From NCBI RefSeq assembly GCF_001595965.1, contig NZ_LOJI01000001.1:62001-126000 (forward strand): DNA of 64,000 bases, written 5' to 3'. Every line of letters begins with the position of its first letter. The first letter of the stretch is position 1. The notes beneath the pieces are model-generated. The model was given only the letters and a program-made list of their open reading frames with translations, was not told the DNA's origin and ran no database searches. A program made the position numbers and the translations under genes. The stretch is from Polynucleobacter yangtzensis (lineage in GTDB: Bacteria > Pseudomonadota > Gammaproteobacteria > Burkholderiales > Burkholderiaceae). Below are positions 1-7,640 of the stretch, piece after piece.

Positions 1-31
1 TGAATACGTAGAGCAAAATTTATTGAGGAGG

Positions 32-556
32 TTAGGCAATCTTTTTCAGCGTCTTGACATAACGCTGTGCATTTTTCACGTAACGTCCAGCGATATCGTG
101 AATCCCCGCTATTTGCTCTGCAGTTAGCTCTTTCACCGCTTTTGCTGGCGTTCCTAAAATCATAGAGCCGTCCGGAAATTCTTTTCCTTCGGTAACAAGA
201 GCACCAGCACCCACTAGGCAATTTTTACCAATCTTGGCGCCATTCAAAATTACTGCGCCAATGCCAATCAAACTCCCGTCGCCAATCTGACAACCGTGCA
301 GCATCACTTGATGTCCAACGGTGACACCCTTACCAATCATGAGTGGATATCCAGGATCGGTATGCAATACAGATGCGTCTTGCACATTACTACCTGCGCC
401 AATTTGAATGAGGTCGTTATCGCCACGGATCACGACTTTGGGCCAGATGCTTGCATCTTGATGAAGCTCTACTTTGCCGATCACTTCTGCACTCTCAGCA
501 ACCCAAGCTCCCTCAGCTAAATGAGGGGCATTTCCGTCTAGTTCAAATATAGCCAT
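32..556 (-). CDS. gamma-carbonic anhydrase family protein
   Basis: This is a 174-residue left-handed beta-helix protein of the gamma-carbonic anhydrase (YrdA/PaaY-like) family. The middle of the chain is a run of hexapeptide repeats of the [LIV]-G-x-G type. Candidate zinc-ligand histidines lie in 'VLHTDPG' and '[10 protein letters not shown]', as in family members that bind metal between trimer subunits. The length is normal for the family. It lies 57 bp downstream of amtB on the same strand and could be co-transcribed with it. Family membership is clear. Whether it hydrates CO2 or only binds metal or CoA-linked substrates cannot be told from sequence. Confidence 0.9.
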   Translation of the reverse strand: MAIFELDGNAPHLAEGAWVAESAEVIGKVELHQDASIWPKVVIRGDNDLIQIGAGSNVQDASVLHTDPGYPLMIGKGVTVGHQVMLHGCQIGDGSLIGIGAVILNGAKIGKNCLVGAGALVTEGKEFPDGSMILGTPAKAVKELTAEQIAGIHDIAGRYVKNAQRYVKTLKKIA

Positions 557-613
557 GACTCATTATAGGTATGAATCAGGCTATAGATGAACAGCCTTGC
601 ACTAAAAAATCAA

Positions 614-1816
614 TTACCAGTTAGGCTCGCGATCCGGTGATGAAGAAATGCGATGCACACTTAAATCAGCGCCTTCAAATTCCTCTTCTTGAGACATGCG
701 AATACCTAAGGTCGCCTTCAGGGCTCCGTATACAACAAAACCACCGATCAGTGCGATACCTACCCCTAAGGCACTACCAATCAGCTGCCCGGTAAAAGTG
801 ATACCGCCGAGACCACCAAAAGCTTTGGTACCAAAAATACCTGCGGCTAGACCTCCCCACAAACCGCACAGACCGTGTAATGGCCAAACACCGAGAACAT
901 CATCCAACTTCCAGCGGTTTTGTACCAAGGTAAACATATATACAAACAGTCCACCAGCAACCAATCCAACAAACAAAGCGCCAAGAGGGTGCATTAAATC
1001 TGAGCCTGCACAAACTGCTACCAAGCCAGCGAGAGGGCCGTTATAGGTAAAACCTGGATCGTTTCGACCAACTACCCAAGCAGCCAATGTACCACCAACC
1101 ATTGCCATTAAGGAGTTCATTGCAACCAAGCCACTGATCTTGTCGATTGTTTGAGCGCTCATCACGTTAAAGCCAAACCAACCTACCGCCAAAATCCAAG
1201 CGCCTAAGGCCAAGAAAGGAATGCTTGATGGTGGATGAGCAGAAATTTGACCTTCTTTTGTATAGCGTCCACGGCGAGCGCCTAACAGAATAACGGCCGG
1301 CAATGCAATCCAACCACCAACGGCATGCACGACAACTGAACCTGCAAAGTCATGGAACTCTTCACCTGTTAGACCTTTAATCCAAGCCTGAATACCGTAA
1401 TGTTGATTCCAGGCGATACCCTCGAAGAAGGGGTAAATAAAACCCACCAAGATAAAAGTAGCAATAAGCTGAGGATTAAATTTAGCGCGCTCTGCAATAC
1501 CACCAGAAATAATTGCTGGAATAGCTGCAGCAAAAGTAAGTAAGAAGAAAAACTTCACTAACTCATAGCCGTTCTTCTCAGCGAGCAACTCTGCACCAGA
1601 GAAAAAGTTCACACCATAAGCGATGCTGTAACCAATGAAAAAATACGCAATGGTTGAAACCGCAAAGTCCACCAAGATTTTTACCAAAGCATTTACCTGG
1701 TTCTTCTTGCGTACGGTACCCAGTTCTAAGAATGCAAAGCCTGCATGCATGGCAAGAACCATGATTGCACCAAGCAAGATGAATAAAGCATCACTACCTG
1801 TTTTCAAAGTTTCCAT
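614..1816 (-). CDS. amtB: ammonium transporter (Amt family)
   Basis: This is a 400-residue Amt/MEP/Rh channel for NH4+/NH3 with about eleven hydrophobic helices. The two pore histidines are present, at about residues 164 ('VVVHAVGG') and 314 ('WPLHGLCG'). The start has a strong ribosome binding site (AGGGGA). There is no obvious cleavable signal peptide, and the C-terminal tail of about 30 residues is cytoplasmic and acidic. The partner glnK, which usually sits beside amtB, is absent from both flanks. A 17-bp NtrC-like palindrome lies about 63 bp upstream, which fits nitrogen-limitation control. Confidence 0.96.
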   Translation of the reverse strand: METLKTGSDALFILLGAIMVLAMHAGFAFLELGTVRKKNQVNALVKILVDFAVSTIAYFFIGYSIAYGVNFFSGAELLAEKNGYELVKFFFLLTFAAAIPAIISGGIAERAKFNPQLIATFILVGFIYPFFEGIAWNQHYGIQAWIKGLTGEEFHDFAGSVVVHAVGGWIALPAVILLGARRGRYTKEGQISAHPPSSIPFLALGAWILAVGWFGFNVMSAQTIDKISGLVAMNSLMAMVGGTLAAWVVGRNDPGFTYNGPLAGLVAVCAGSDLMHPLGALFVGLVAGGLFVYMFTLVQNRWKLDDVLGVWPLHGLCGLWGGLAAGIFGTKAFGGLGGITFTGQLIGSALGVGIALIGGFVVYGALKATLGIRMSQEEEFEGADLSVHRISSSPDREPNW

Positions 1817-1878
1817 GAATTTCCCCTCTTATTTTTTGCATCATTATGGGGAATAAAGAAGTCCAAAGAAGTGCGATA

Positions 1879-1895
1879 TGCACCCTATTAGTGCA
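1879..1895. promoter_or_regulatory. NtrC-like operator upstream of amtB
   Basis: The sequence contains TGCAC-N7-GTGCA, a near-perfect match to the enterobacterial NtrC (NRI) consensus. It is centred about 70 bp upstream of amtB and about 65 bp upstream of the divergent small exported protein. A weak -24/-12-like element (TCGCAC followed by TTTGG) lies between site and gene, but a good sigma-54 promoter is not evident. The palindrome is seen; the regulator is inferred. Confidence 0.55.
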
Positions 1896-1951
1896 TGATT
1901 TGGGAAGTATATGGTTTATTATCGTTTTTACATACACCTAAGGGAGAACCC

Positions 1952-2314
1952 ATGAAGAAATTCCTCATTGCATTGGCTGCTTTAGCCTCTTTTTCAGGCT
2001 TTGCACAAGCACAAGAAACCATCAAGGTTTTAAGCACACAAGAACTCGCTAATGTTTGCAAACTACCTGCAAGCCCAGAATCACGTAGTTTTTGCATTGG
2101 CTTCACTACTTCTGTTTATGAAACCTATTTAGCTACACGTCACCCACAACGTGCAAAGCCATTTATTTGCGTAAAGCAACCAGCTCCAGCACGTGATGAA
2201 GTGATTGGTGATTTTGTAAAGTTTGCACAAAGTAATCCACAAGTTGCTGACAAACCAGCAGCAGGTGTTTTCTTGGGCTTCTTAGCTTCACGCTTCCCTT
2301 GCGCCAGAAAATAA
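1952..2314 (+). CDS. small exported protein with Rap1a/Tai-like fold
   Basis: The product is 120 residues with a Sec signal peptide ending near 'FAQA' (about residue 20). The mature part has paired cysteines (Cys-Lys, 'FCIGFTTSVYE', 'FICV', 'FPCARK') spaced as in the Rap1a/Tai immunity-type domain, so it is probably a disulfide-stabilised periplasmic helical protein. The start chosen is the ATG after a strong AAGGGAG site; an upstream in-frame ATG at 1895 lacks a ribosome site and would bury the signal peptide. No type VI secretion gene is nearby, so an immunity role is not implied. The function is unknown. Confidence 0.75.
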   Translation: MKKFLIALAALASFSGFAQAQETIKVLSTQELANVCKLPASPESRSFCIGFTTSVYETYLATRHPQRAKPFICVKQPAPARDEVIGDFVKFAQSNPQVADKPAAGVFLGFLASRFPCARK

Positions 2315-2361
2315 TTCCAGCGACTTAGCCAAACTAATACATTTTTAAAGGATCAGTTGAG

Positions 2362-2649
2362 ATGAAAAAAATTATCGCAATTACCGCAGCAACTTTAGCA
2401 ATCGTTGGTTGCTCAAACATGAGCAACACAGAACAACGCACACTCTCAGGCGCGAGCATTGGCGCAGCAGCTGGCGCTGTTGGCACTGCAATCTTCCACG
2501 GCAATCCTATCTGGGGCGCAGTTGGTGGCGCAGCGGTTGGTGCAGCTTCTGGTTATGTATACGACGCTTACAAGAAAGATCAGGCAGCTGAATACAACTC
2601 TGGCTATAACGCTGGAAAAAATAATCAGCCTGCTAAGGCGCCTAATTAA
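2362..2649 (+). CDS. glycine-zipper lipoprotein (YMGG/2TM type)
   Basis: This 95-residue lipoprotein has a signal peptide ending in a lipobox ('AIVGC', Cys about 17). After that comes a glycine/alanine-rich zipper (about residues 31-63) with GxxxG spacing that can form a paired helix in the outer membrane or cross it. The C-terminal part is polar. Related small proteins (SlyB/OmpA-like glycine zippers) contribute to envelope integrity, but no specific role can be assigned. It follows the Rap1a-like gene by 47 bp on the same strand and is followed by a terminator, so the two probably share a transcript. Confidence 0.8.
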   Translation: MKKIIAITAATLAIVGCSNMSNTEQRTLSGASIGAAAGAVGTAIFHGNPIWGAVGGAAVGAASGYVYDAYKKDQAAEYNSGYNAGKNNQPAKAPN

Positions 2650-2669
2650 GTCGTCTAGTTAAGCTTTCT

Positions 2670-2693
2670 ATCCAGAGCCGTTACGGCCTGGAT
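2670..2693. other. strong hairpin in the 3' UTR of the lipoprotein gene
   Basis: The arms ATCCAG-A-GCCG and CGGC-CTGGAT enclose a TTA loop, giving ten base pairs with one bulged A. No T-run follows, so it is not itself a terminator. It lies ten bases before the real terminator and may stabilise the 3' end of the mRNA. Confidence 0.5.
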
Positions 2694-2703
2694 GCAGCAA
2701 AAC

Positions 2704-2740
2704 AACCCAGCCTGTATTAATTTACTAGCTGGGTTTTTAT
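2704..2740 (+). terminator. intrinsic terminator after the lipoprotein gene
   Basis: AACCCAGC pairs with GCTGGGTT across a 16-base AT-rich loop, followed by TTTTATTT. It overlaps the last codons of the convergent OsmC gene. The stem also reads on the minus strand but has a weaker U tract there. Confidence 0.75.
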
Positions 2741-3106
2741 TTGGATCTGCCCAGCCAGTGCTTTATGAATTGGGCACTTATCAGCGATCTCCAGTAAGCG
2801 CTCCTTTTCTTCTGCGCTTAAATTTCCCTGCAATTGAATCTCGCGAGAAAAGACTTCAACATCATTCGTTCGCTCGATATCTACAGTCACAATGGCGTTC
2901 TCTAAATTCATTGCTTTGCGACCGGAATACATTTTCAAAGTCATTGATGTACAAGCTGCCAATGCGGCACCAAGATACTCATGAGGACTAGGTCCAGCTC
3001 CCTCACCGCCTTTAGAGACTTCCGCATCCGATAAGAAATGTAAATCACCAGCAGTCAATTTTTGCTGAAGTGGACCATTGCCAAACTGTGACACGACTTT
3101 TCTCAT
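2717..3106 (-). CDS. OsmC family protein
   Basis: This is a 129-residue OsmC/Ohr superfamily protein. The two redox cysteines are seen in 'ALAACTSMT' (about residue 53) and 'ADKCPIHKAL' (about residue 109). Family members reduce organic hydroperoxides with dithiol cofactors, but this subgroup is not clearly Ohr or OsmC. It lies downstream of a rhodanese gene on the same strand (48-bp gap) and is probably co-transcribed with it, forming a small thiol/sulfur pair. A second, more distant OsmC protein is encoded at 34341-34763. Confidence 0.9.
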   Translation of the reverse strand: MRKVVSQFGNGPLQQKLTAGDLHFLSDAEVSKGGEGAGPSPHEYLGAALAACTSMTLKMYSGRKAMNLENAIVTVDIERTNDVEVFSREIQLQGNLSAEEKERLLEIADKCPIHKALAGQIQIKTQLVN

Positions 3107-3154
3107 AAAGATCCTAAATAAATAATTGATACTTGAACACGATTAACGATGACT

Positions 3155-3568
3155 TTAACTGGAATGGGGTTTGCTTGCTTTTTCCACCGTTGGTAATTGT
3201 GCTTTCTTCCACGCACTAAAACCGCCCTCCAAATGACAAATATTGGGCACGCCCATTCTCTGCAGCGTTTGAGTGGATAGAGCTGAACGCCAAGCGGAGG
3301 CACAATACAAAATGAGTCTCTTACCTTCGCCGAAAATTGGCTTGTAATAAGGGCTATCAGGATCAACCCAGAACTCCAACATTCCTCTGGGGGCATGAAA
3401 AGCATTGGGAATCATGCCTTCTCGCTCCAATTCACGGATATCACGAATATCCACAAACACCACGTTGGGGTCTGTAAATAGTTGCTGTGCTTTTTCCAGG
3501 GACAGAGTCTCGATTTCAGTCATCGCACTTTGAATGAGCTCTTGATATCCAATCTTTAATTTCACCAA
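3155..3568 (-). CDS. rhodanese-like sulfurtransferase
   Basis: A single rhodanese domain fills this 137-residue protein. The N-terminal signature 'VVFVDIRD' (about residues 36-43) and the active-site loop 'YCASAWRSA' with catalytic Cys at about 89 are present. It has no signal peptide, so it is probably cytoplasmic. Rhodaneses carry a persulfide sulfur between donors and acceptors; the loop sequence does not identify the acceptor. It precedes the OsmC gene on the minus strand. The gene to its other side is divergent, with only 55 bp between starts. Confidence 0.92.
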   Translation of the reverse strand: MVKLKIGYQELIQSAMTEIETLSLEKAQQLFTDPNVVFVDIRDIRELEREGMIPNAFHAPRGMLEFWVDPDSPYYKPIFGEGKRLILYCASAWRSALSTQTLQRMGVPNICHLEGGFSAWKKAQLPTVEKASKPHSS

Positions 3569-3623
3569 AATCTCCTAAATTAACAATGCCTCATTTTTAT
3601 TAAGTACCTGCTACCATTCTGCT

Positions 3624-4886
3624 ATGAACTTTACCCCGACAGAACTTGGCGCAAGTATTATTTTTACAATTGCAGTTTTGCATACTTTTTGCACTGGTTA
3701 TTTTGAATCTATCGCCAAAAAATCTCCACGGCACGCAGGGCTTTGGCACCTTCTCGGCGAAGTAGAAATCGTTTTTGGCTTTTGGGCCGCCATCTTGGTT
3801 ATTTTCATCTCTTTAAATGATGGCCTAGCTACTGCTAAAGAATTTTTAAATAAACGCAACTTCACTGAACCGCTATTTGTTTTTGCCATCATGATTGTGG
3901 CCGGCACAAAACCTATTTTGTATTTTGCGACGAAAATTCTGCATGCTTTAGCTACAGTATTGCAATATCTATTACGCATTAAAAGTGCTCCCGCTTTATA
4001 TTTTCTAACTCTGGCGATTACCCCTCTTCTAGGCTCAGTCATCACCGAACCAGCTGCGATGACCCTGGCAGCTTTTCTGCTGCGTGATTTGGTCTATCGC
4101 CATAAATGCTCAACAGCCCTCCTATTTGGAACGCTCGGGGTTCTCTTCGTTAACATCTCAATCGGTGGAACACTCACCAACTTTGCTGCGCCACCAGTAC
4201 TGATGGTGGCCTCTACCTGGGGATGGAGCTCAGCATTTATGTTTGCCAACTTTGGCATCGAGTCTTGCATAGCCATTTTTATTAATGCTCTAGCAGTCAC
4301 ACTTTTATTCCATCGCCAACTGGTTGAGCCCAATACAGACAAGAAAGAAGTCAAGATTCCATTGGCCGTAATTTCGGTGCACCTACTCTTCTTGTGTGGA
4401 GTAGTGATCTTTGCACATGATCCGATTATTTTTACCTGGATTCTGTTGTTCTTTATCGGCTACACCACTGCTTACCCAAAACATCAAAGCCCATTAATTC
4501 TGAAAGAAGCTTTGCTAGTCGGCTTCTTCTTGGGTGGCTTAGTCGTAGTAGGCTCACTACAAGGCTGGTGGCTACAACCCATTCTTGAAAGAATGAGCCC
4601 TACCGCAGTGTTCTATGGCAGTCTGGTTCTCACCGCCTTTACTGATAATGCAGCGCTCACTTATTTAGGCTCATTGGTAACTGGAACATCACCAGAATTC
4701 AAGCTTGCTTTGGTAGGAGGTGCAGTAGCGGGTGGTGGTCTAACCGTAATTGCCAATGCACCCAACCCAGCCGGCATTGCCATCCTGCGACAGCACTTCC
4801 CAAATGGCGCGGTCTCGGCGCTCTATTTATTAATCGCCGCCATTCCACCCACAATAGTAGCCATCTTGGCTTATCGACTCATCTGA
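3624..4886 (+). CDS. predicted Na+/H+ antiporter (PF07399-type)
   Basis: The product is 420 residues with about ten to eleven membrane segments and conserved polar patches, for example 'SVITEPAAMT' and 'FTDNAALTYLGS' with an Asp-Asn pair. These are typical of the poorly studied 'putative Na+/H+ antiporter' family within the ion transporter superfamily, which also contains NhaD/arsenite-type carriers. Cation exchange across the inner membrane is the likely role, but the substrate is unproven. The start has no Shine-Dalgarno site; a TACCAT hexamer ends six bases before the ATG, so a leaderless message is possible. It stands alone between divergent and tandem neighbours. Confidence 0.82.
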   Translation: MNFTPTELGASIIFTIAVLHTFCTGYFESIAKKSPRHAGLWHLLGEVEIVFGFWAAILVIFISLNDGLATAKEFLNKRNFTEPLFVFAIMIVAGTKPILYFATKILHALATVLQYLLRIKSAPALYFLTLAITPLLGSVITEPAAMTLAAFLLRDLVYRHKCSTALLFGTLGVLFVNISIGGTLTNFAAPPVLMVASTWGWSSAFMFANFGIESCIAIFINALAVTLLFHRQLVEPNTDKKEVKIPLAVISVHLLFLCGVVIFAHDPIIFTWILLFFIGYTTAYPKHQSPLILKEALLVGFFLGGLVVVGSLQGWWLQPILERMSPTAVFYGSLVLTAFTDNAALTYLGSLVTGTSPEFKLALVGGAVAGGGLTVIANAPNPAGIAILRQHFPNGAVSALYLLIAAIPPTIVAILAYRLI

Positions 4887-4952
4887 GGTCTCGACAAGAC
4901 TTAGGCAGTAAAATCTGAGCTTCGCCCCCAGCTATAAACCTGAGAACGGCAT

Positions 4953-6299
4953 ATGAAAAAGCTCTATATCAAAACCTTCGGCTGTCAAATGAATGAGTAT
5001 GACTCAGGCAAGATGACCGACCTATTGCATGCCGATGAAGGCATGGTCATGACAGATCGACCCGAAGATGCTGATGTTGTCATTCTCAATACTTGCTCTA
5101 TTCGAGAAAAAGCTGAAGACAAAGTCTTTTCGGACCTAGGTCGACTTCGCGAGCTTAAGAAAACAAAACCCAATCTATTGATTGGTGTTGGTGGTTGTGT
5201 AGCAAGTCAAGAAGGTCAGCAAATTGTCAGTCGCGCACCATATGTTGACGTGGTGTTTGGTCCGCAAACATTACATCGCTTATCCGACCTTATTGCAGAA
5301 AGACGTAAAACAGGCGTCTCTCAAGTAGACATCTCATTTCCAGAAATTGAAAAGTTTGATCATCTGCCGGCATCACGACAAACTCGTGGCTCAGCCTATG
5401 TATCGATCATGGAAGGCTGTTCTAAATACTGTAGTTACTGCGTTGTACCTTATACACGCGGCGAAGAAGTTTCTAGGCCTTTTGACGATGTACTCACCGA
5501 AGTAGCAGGCCTTGCCAGTAAGGGTGTGAAAGAAATCGTCCTGCTAGGTCAAAATGTGAATGCCTATTTAGGTAAGATGGGCGGTACCGAAGAGATCGCA
5601 GACTTTGCTCTTCTCATCGAATACATTGCTGAAATTCCAGGGGTTGAACGAATTCGATTTACAACTAGCCACCCTAAAGAATTTACCCAACGCCTCATAG
5701 ATGTCTATGCAAAAGTACCGAAGCTTGTAAGCCACTTACACCTCCCTGTCCAACATGGATCTGATGCCATGTTGTCAGCCATGAAACGTGGCTATACGGC
5801 ATTAGAGTTCAAAAGCATCATTCGCAAAATGCGTGCAGTTCGTCCCGACCTCACTCTATCGAGTGACTTCATTGTGGGCTTTCCAGGAGAGACTGAAGCA
5901 GACTTTGAGAAGCTACTCAAGATGGTCAAAGAATTAAATTTTGACAATAGTTTTTGTTTTATCTTCAGCCCACGCCCAGGAACACCAGCTGCAAACTTAC
6001 ACGATGACACGCCTTACGAGGTCAAGCTGAAGCGCCTTCAAACATTACTAGCTCTTGTTGAGGGTCAGGCAAATCAAATTAGCCAAAAAATGTTGGGTAA
6101 TACTGAACGAGTGCTGATCGAAGGTCTTGCTAAAGACGGTATTAACTTGCAAGGACGTGCCGAAAATAATCGTGTCATTCATTTCACGGCACCGGATCAA
6201 GATATTGAGAGTCTCATTGGTCAGATCGTAGACATACGCATCACCGAAGTCCTTAACTACACCCTTAGGGGTGAATTGGTAGAAGCAAATGTCAGCTAA
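4953..6299 (+). CDS. miaB: tRNA-2-methylthio-N6-dimethylallyladenosine synthase MiaB
   Basis: This 448-residue radical-SAM methylthiotransferase converts i6A37 to ms2i6A37 in tRNAs reading UNN codons. The N-terminal UPF0004 domain carries the auxiliary cluster cysteines at about 11, 48 and 82. The radical-SAM motif 'CSKYCSYC' gives Cys 156, 160 and 163, and a C-terminal TRAM domain follows after about residue 375. The length is normal. It opens a + strand run with ybeY, corC and lnt and overlaps ybeY by 11 bases. The usual phoH between miaB and ybeY is missing. Confidence 0.97.
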   Translation: MKKLYIKTFGCQMNEYDSGKMTDLLHADEGMVMTDRPEDADVVILNTCSIREKAEDKVFSDLGRLRELKKTKPNLLIGVGGCVASQEGQQIVSRAPYVDVVFGPQTLHRLSDLIAERRKTGVSQVDISFPEIEKFDHLPASRQTRGSAYVSIMEGCSKYCSYCVVPYTRGEEVSRPFDDVLTEVAGLASKGVKEIVLLGQNVNAYLGKMGGTEEIADFALLIEYIAEIPGVERIRFTTSHPKEFTQRLIDVYAKVPKLVSHLHLPVQHGSDAMLSAMKRGYTALEFKSIIRKMRAVRPDLTLSSDFIVGFPGETEADFEKLLKMVKELNFDNSFCFIFSPRPGTPAANLHDDTPYEVKLKRLQTLLALVEGQANQISQKMLGNTERVLIEGLAKDGINLQGRAENNRVIHFTAPDQDIESLIGQIVDIRITEVLNYTLRGELVEANVS

Positions 6300-6762
6300 G
6301 AACAAAGTCAATCTACCTAAATTAAAAATTGACTTGCAATACGCTAGTACTGCAATTGAATCTACTCTTAGCAAAATCGCTTCGCCCGCTTTAATAAAAA
6401 AATGGGTCAAGAATGCAATACCTCTTGGCGGTCTGATGACACTTCGCTTTGTAAATGCCACCGAAGGCAAAAGGTTAAACCTAGCTTTTCGCCAAAAAGA
6501 TTACGCAACTAATGTGCTCACTTTTCCTTATGAGCTTTCAAAAAATGAATTGGTAGCAGATATCATTTTCTGTCTCCCTGTATTGCAGAAGGAAGCAAAA
6601 GAACAAGATAAATTACTGAAGGCCCATTTGGCGCATTTAGTTGTGCATGGCTGCCTTCACGCCCAAGGCTACGATCACGAAGCGGCCAAAGATGCAAAGA
6701 AAATGGAAACCCTGGAAATCCAGACTCTCCAAAAAATGGGCTTTGCTAACCCTTATCAATGA
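6289..6762 (+). CDS. ybeY: endoribonuclease / rRNA maturation factor YbeY
   Basis: The product is a 157-residue metal-dependent RNase needed for 16S rRNA 3'-end maturation and ribosome quality control. The zinc signature H-x3-H-x5-H is seen in '[14 protein letters not shown]' (about residues 122-135), followed by the conserved Met-x3-Glu segment near the C terminus. The start codon lies inside the end of miaB, which suggests translational coupling. The N-terminal 40 residues are less conserved than the catalytic half. Confidence 0.95.
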   Translation: MSAKNKVNLPKLKIDLQYASTAIESTLSKIASPALIKKWVKNAIPLGGLMTLRFVNATEGKRLNLAFRQKDYATNVLTFPYELSKNELVADIIFCLPVLQKEAKEQDKLLKAHLAHLVVHGCLHAQGYDHEAAKDAKKMETLEIQTLQKMGFANPYQ

Positions 6763-6792
6763 TTTGACTTATTTCTACGCTATTCTTGCTAT

Positions 6793-7632
6793 ATGCCTGA
6801 CCCCAATAAATCCCTTTTAGACCGTTTAGCTGATTTTTTAACCCCTCAGCCAACGGAGCCTGGCGAACGCCGTCAAGAACTGATTGAAACCCTTCGTGAG
6901 GCACAAGCCGAGGGCTTAATAGATGCAGATGCCCTCTCAATGATTGAAGGCGTCTTTCAGGTAGGTCAATTATCCGCACGTGACATTCTTGTACCGCGCG
7001 CCCAGATTGATTGGATCGACATCGGTCAGGCGCTTCCTGAGATTATTAAGAATGTGATCGAAGCGGCACACTCCCGCTTTCCAGTATTTGAAGGCAGTCG
7101 AGATAATGTCATCGGCATTTTGCTAGCCAAAGATTTATTGCGTCACGCCACAGAAAAAGATTTTCAGGTGCGCGACTGGTTGCGACCTGCCGTCTTTATT
7201 CCAGAATCCAAACGTCTTAGCGTTTTATTGCGCGACTTTAAAGATAATCGCAATCACTTAGCGATTGTGGTTGATGAATATAGCGGCGTAGCGGGAATTA
7301 TTACGATCGAGGACGTCCTTGAGCAAATCGTTGGCGATATTGAAGATGAGCATGACGTTGATGAAGAGGCAGATAATCTCATTTCCCTAGATAACGGAGA
7401 CATCCGCGTCAAAGGCATTACGGAGCTTGAGCAATTTAATAAAGCACTGGGCACCCACTTCGAGCTTGAAGATATCGAGACAGTGGCTGGTTTAGTTATT
7501 CAACATCTTGGCCGTGTACCTAAGATGGGTGAGCTTATTGAAATCGACGGAATTGAATTTGAGGTGCAGCGCGCCGACCCAAGACAAATTCATATTTTGC
7601 TTGCGCGAAAAACCAATAAAAAATCTGACTGA
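6793..7632 (+). CDS. corC: CBS-domain transporter-associated protein CorC/YbeX
   Basis: This 279-residue cytoplasmic protein has two CBS domains (about residues 65-185, with 'ILVPRAQIDWID' and 'VVDEYSGVAGIITIEDVLE') and a C-terminal CorC_HlyC domain (about 200-275). It has no membrane segment, unlike CorB-type relatives. YbeX/CorC is linked to Mg2+/Co2+ efflux and, with YbeY, to ribosome metabolism; the placement ybeY-corC-lnt is conserved in proteobacteria. No Shine-Dalgarno site precedes the ATG; a TATTCT hexamer ends six bases upstream. Confidence 0.93.
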   Translation: MPDPNKSLLDRLADFLTPQPTEPGERRQELIETLREAQAEGLIDADALSMIEGVFQVGQLSARDILVPRAQIDWIDIGQALPEIIKNVIEAAHSRFPVFEGSRDNVIGILLAKDLLRHATEKDFQVRDWLRPAVFIPESKRLSVLLRDFKDNRNHLAIVVDEYSGVAGIITIEDVLEQIVGDIEDEHDVDEEADNLISLDNGDIRVKGITELEQFNKALGTHFELEDIETVAGLVIQHLGRVPKMGELIEIDGIEFEVQRADPRQIHILLARKTNKKSD

Positions 7633-7640
7633 GATTTACC

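Noticed and set aside
1895..1951. N-terminal extension of the Rap1a-like protein to an upstream ATG
   Set aside because: The extension lacks a ribosome site, overlaps the NtrC-like palindrome and would hide a good signal peptide; the ATG at 1952 follows AAGGGAG.
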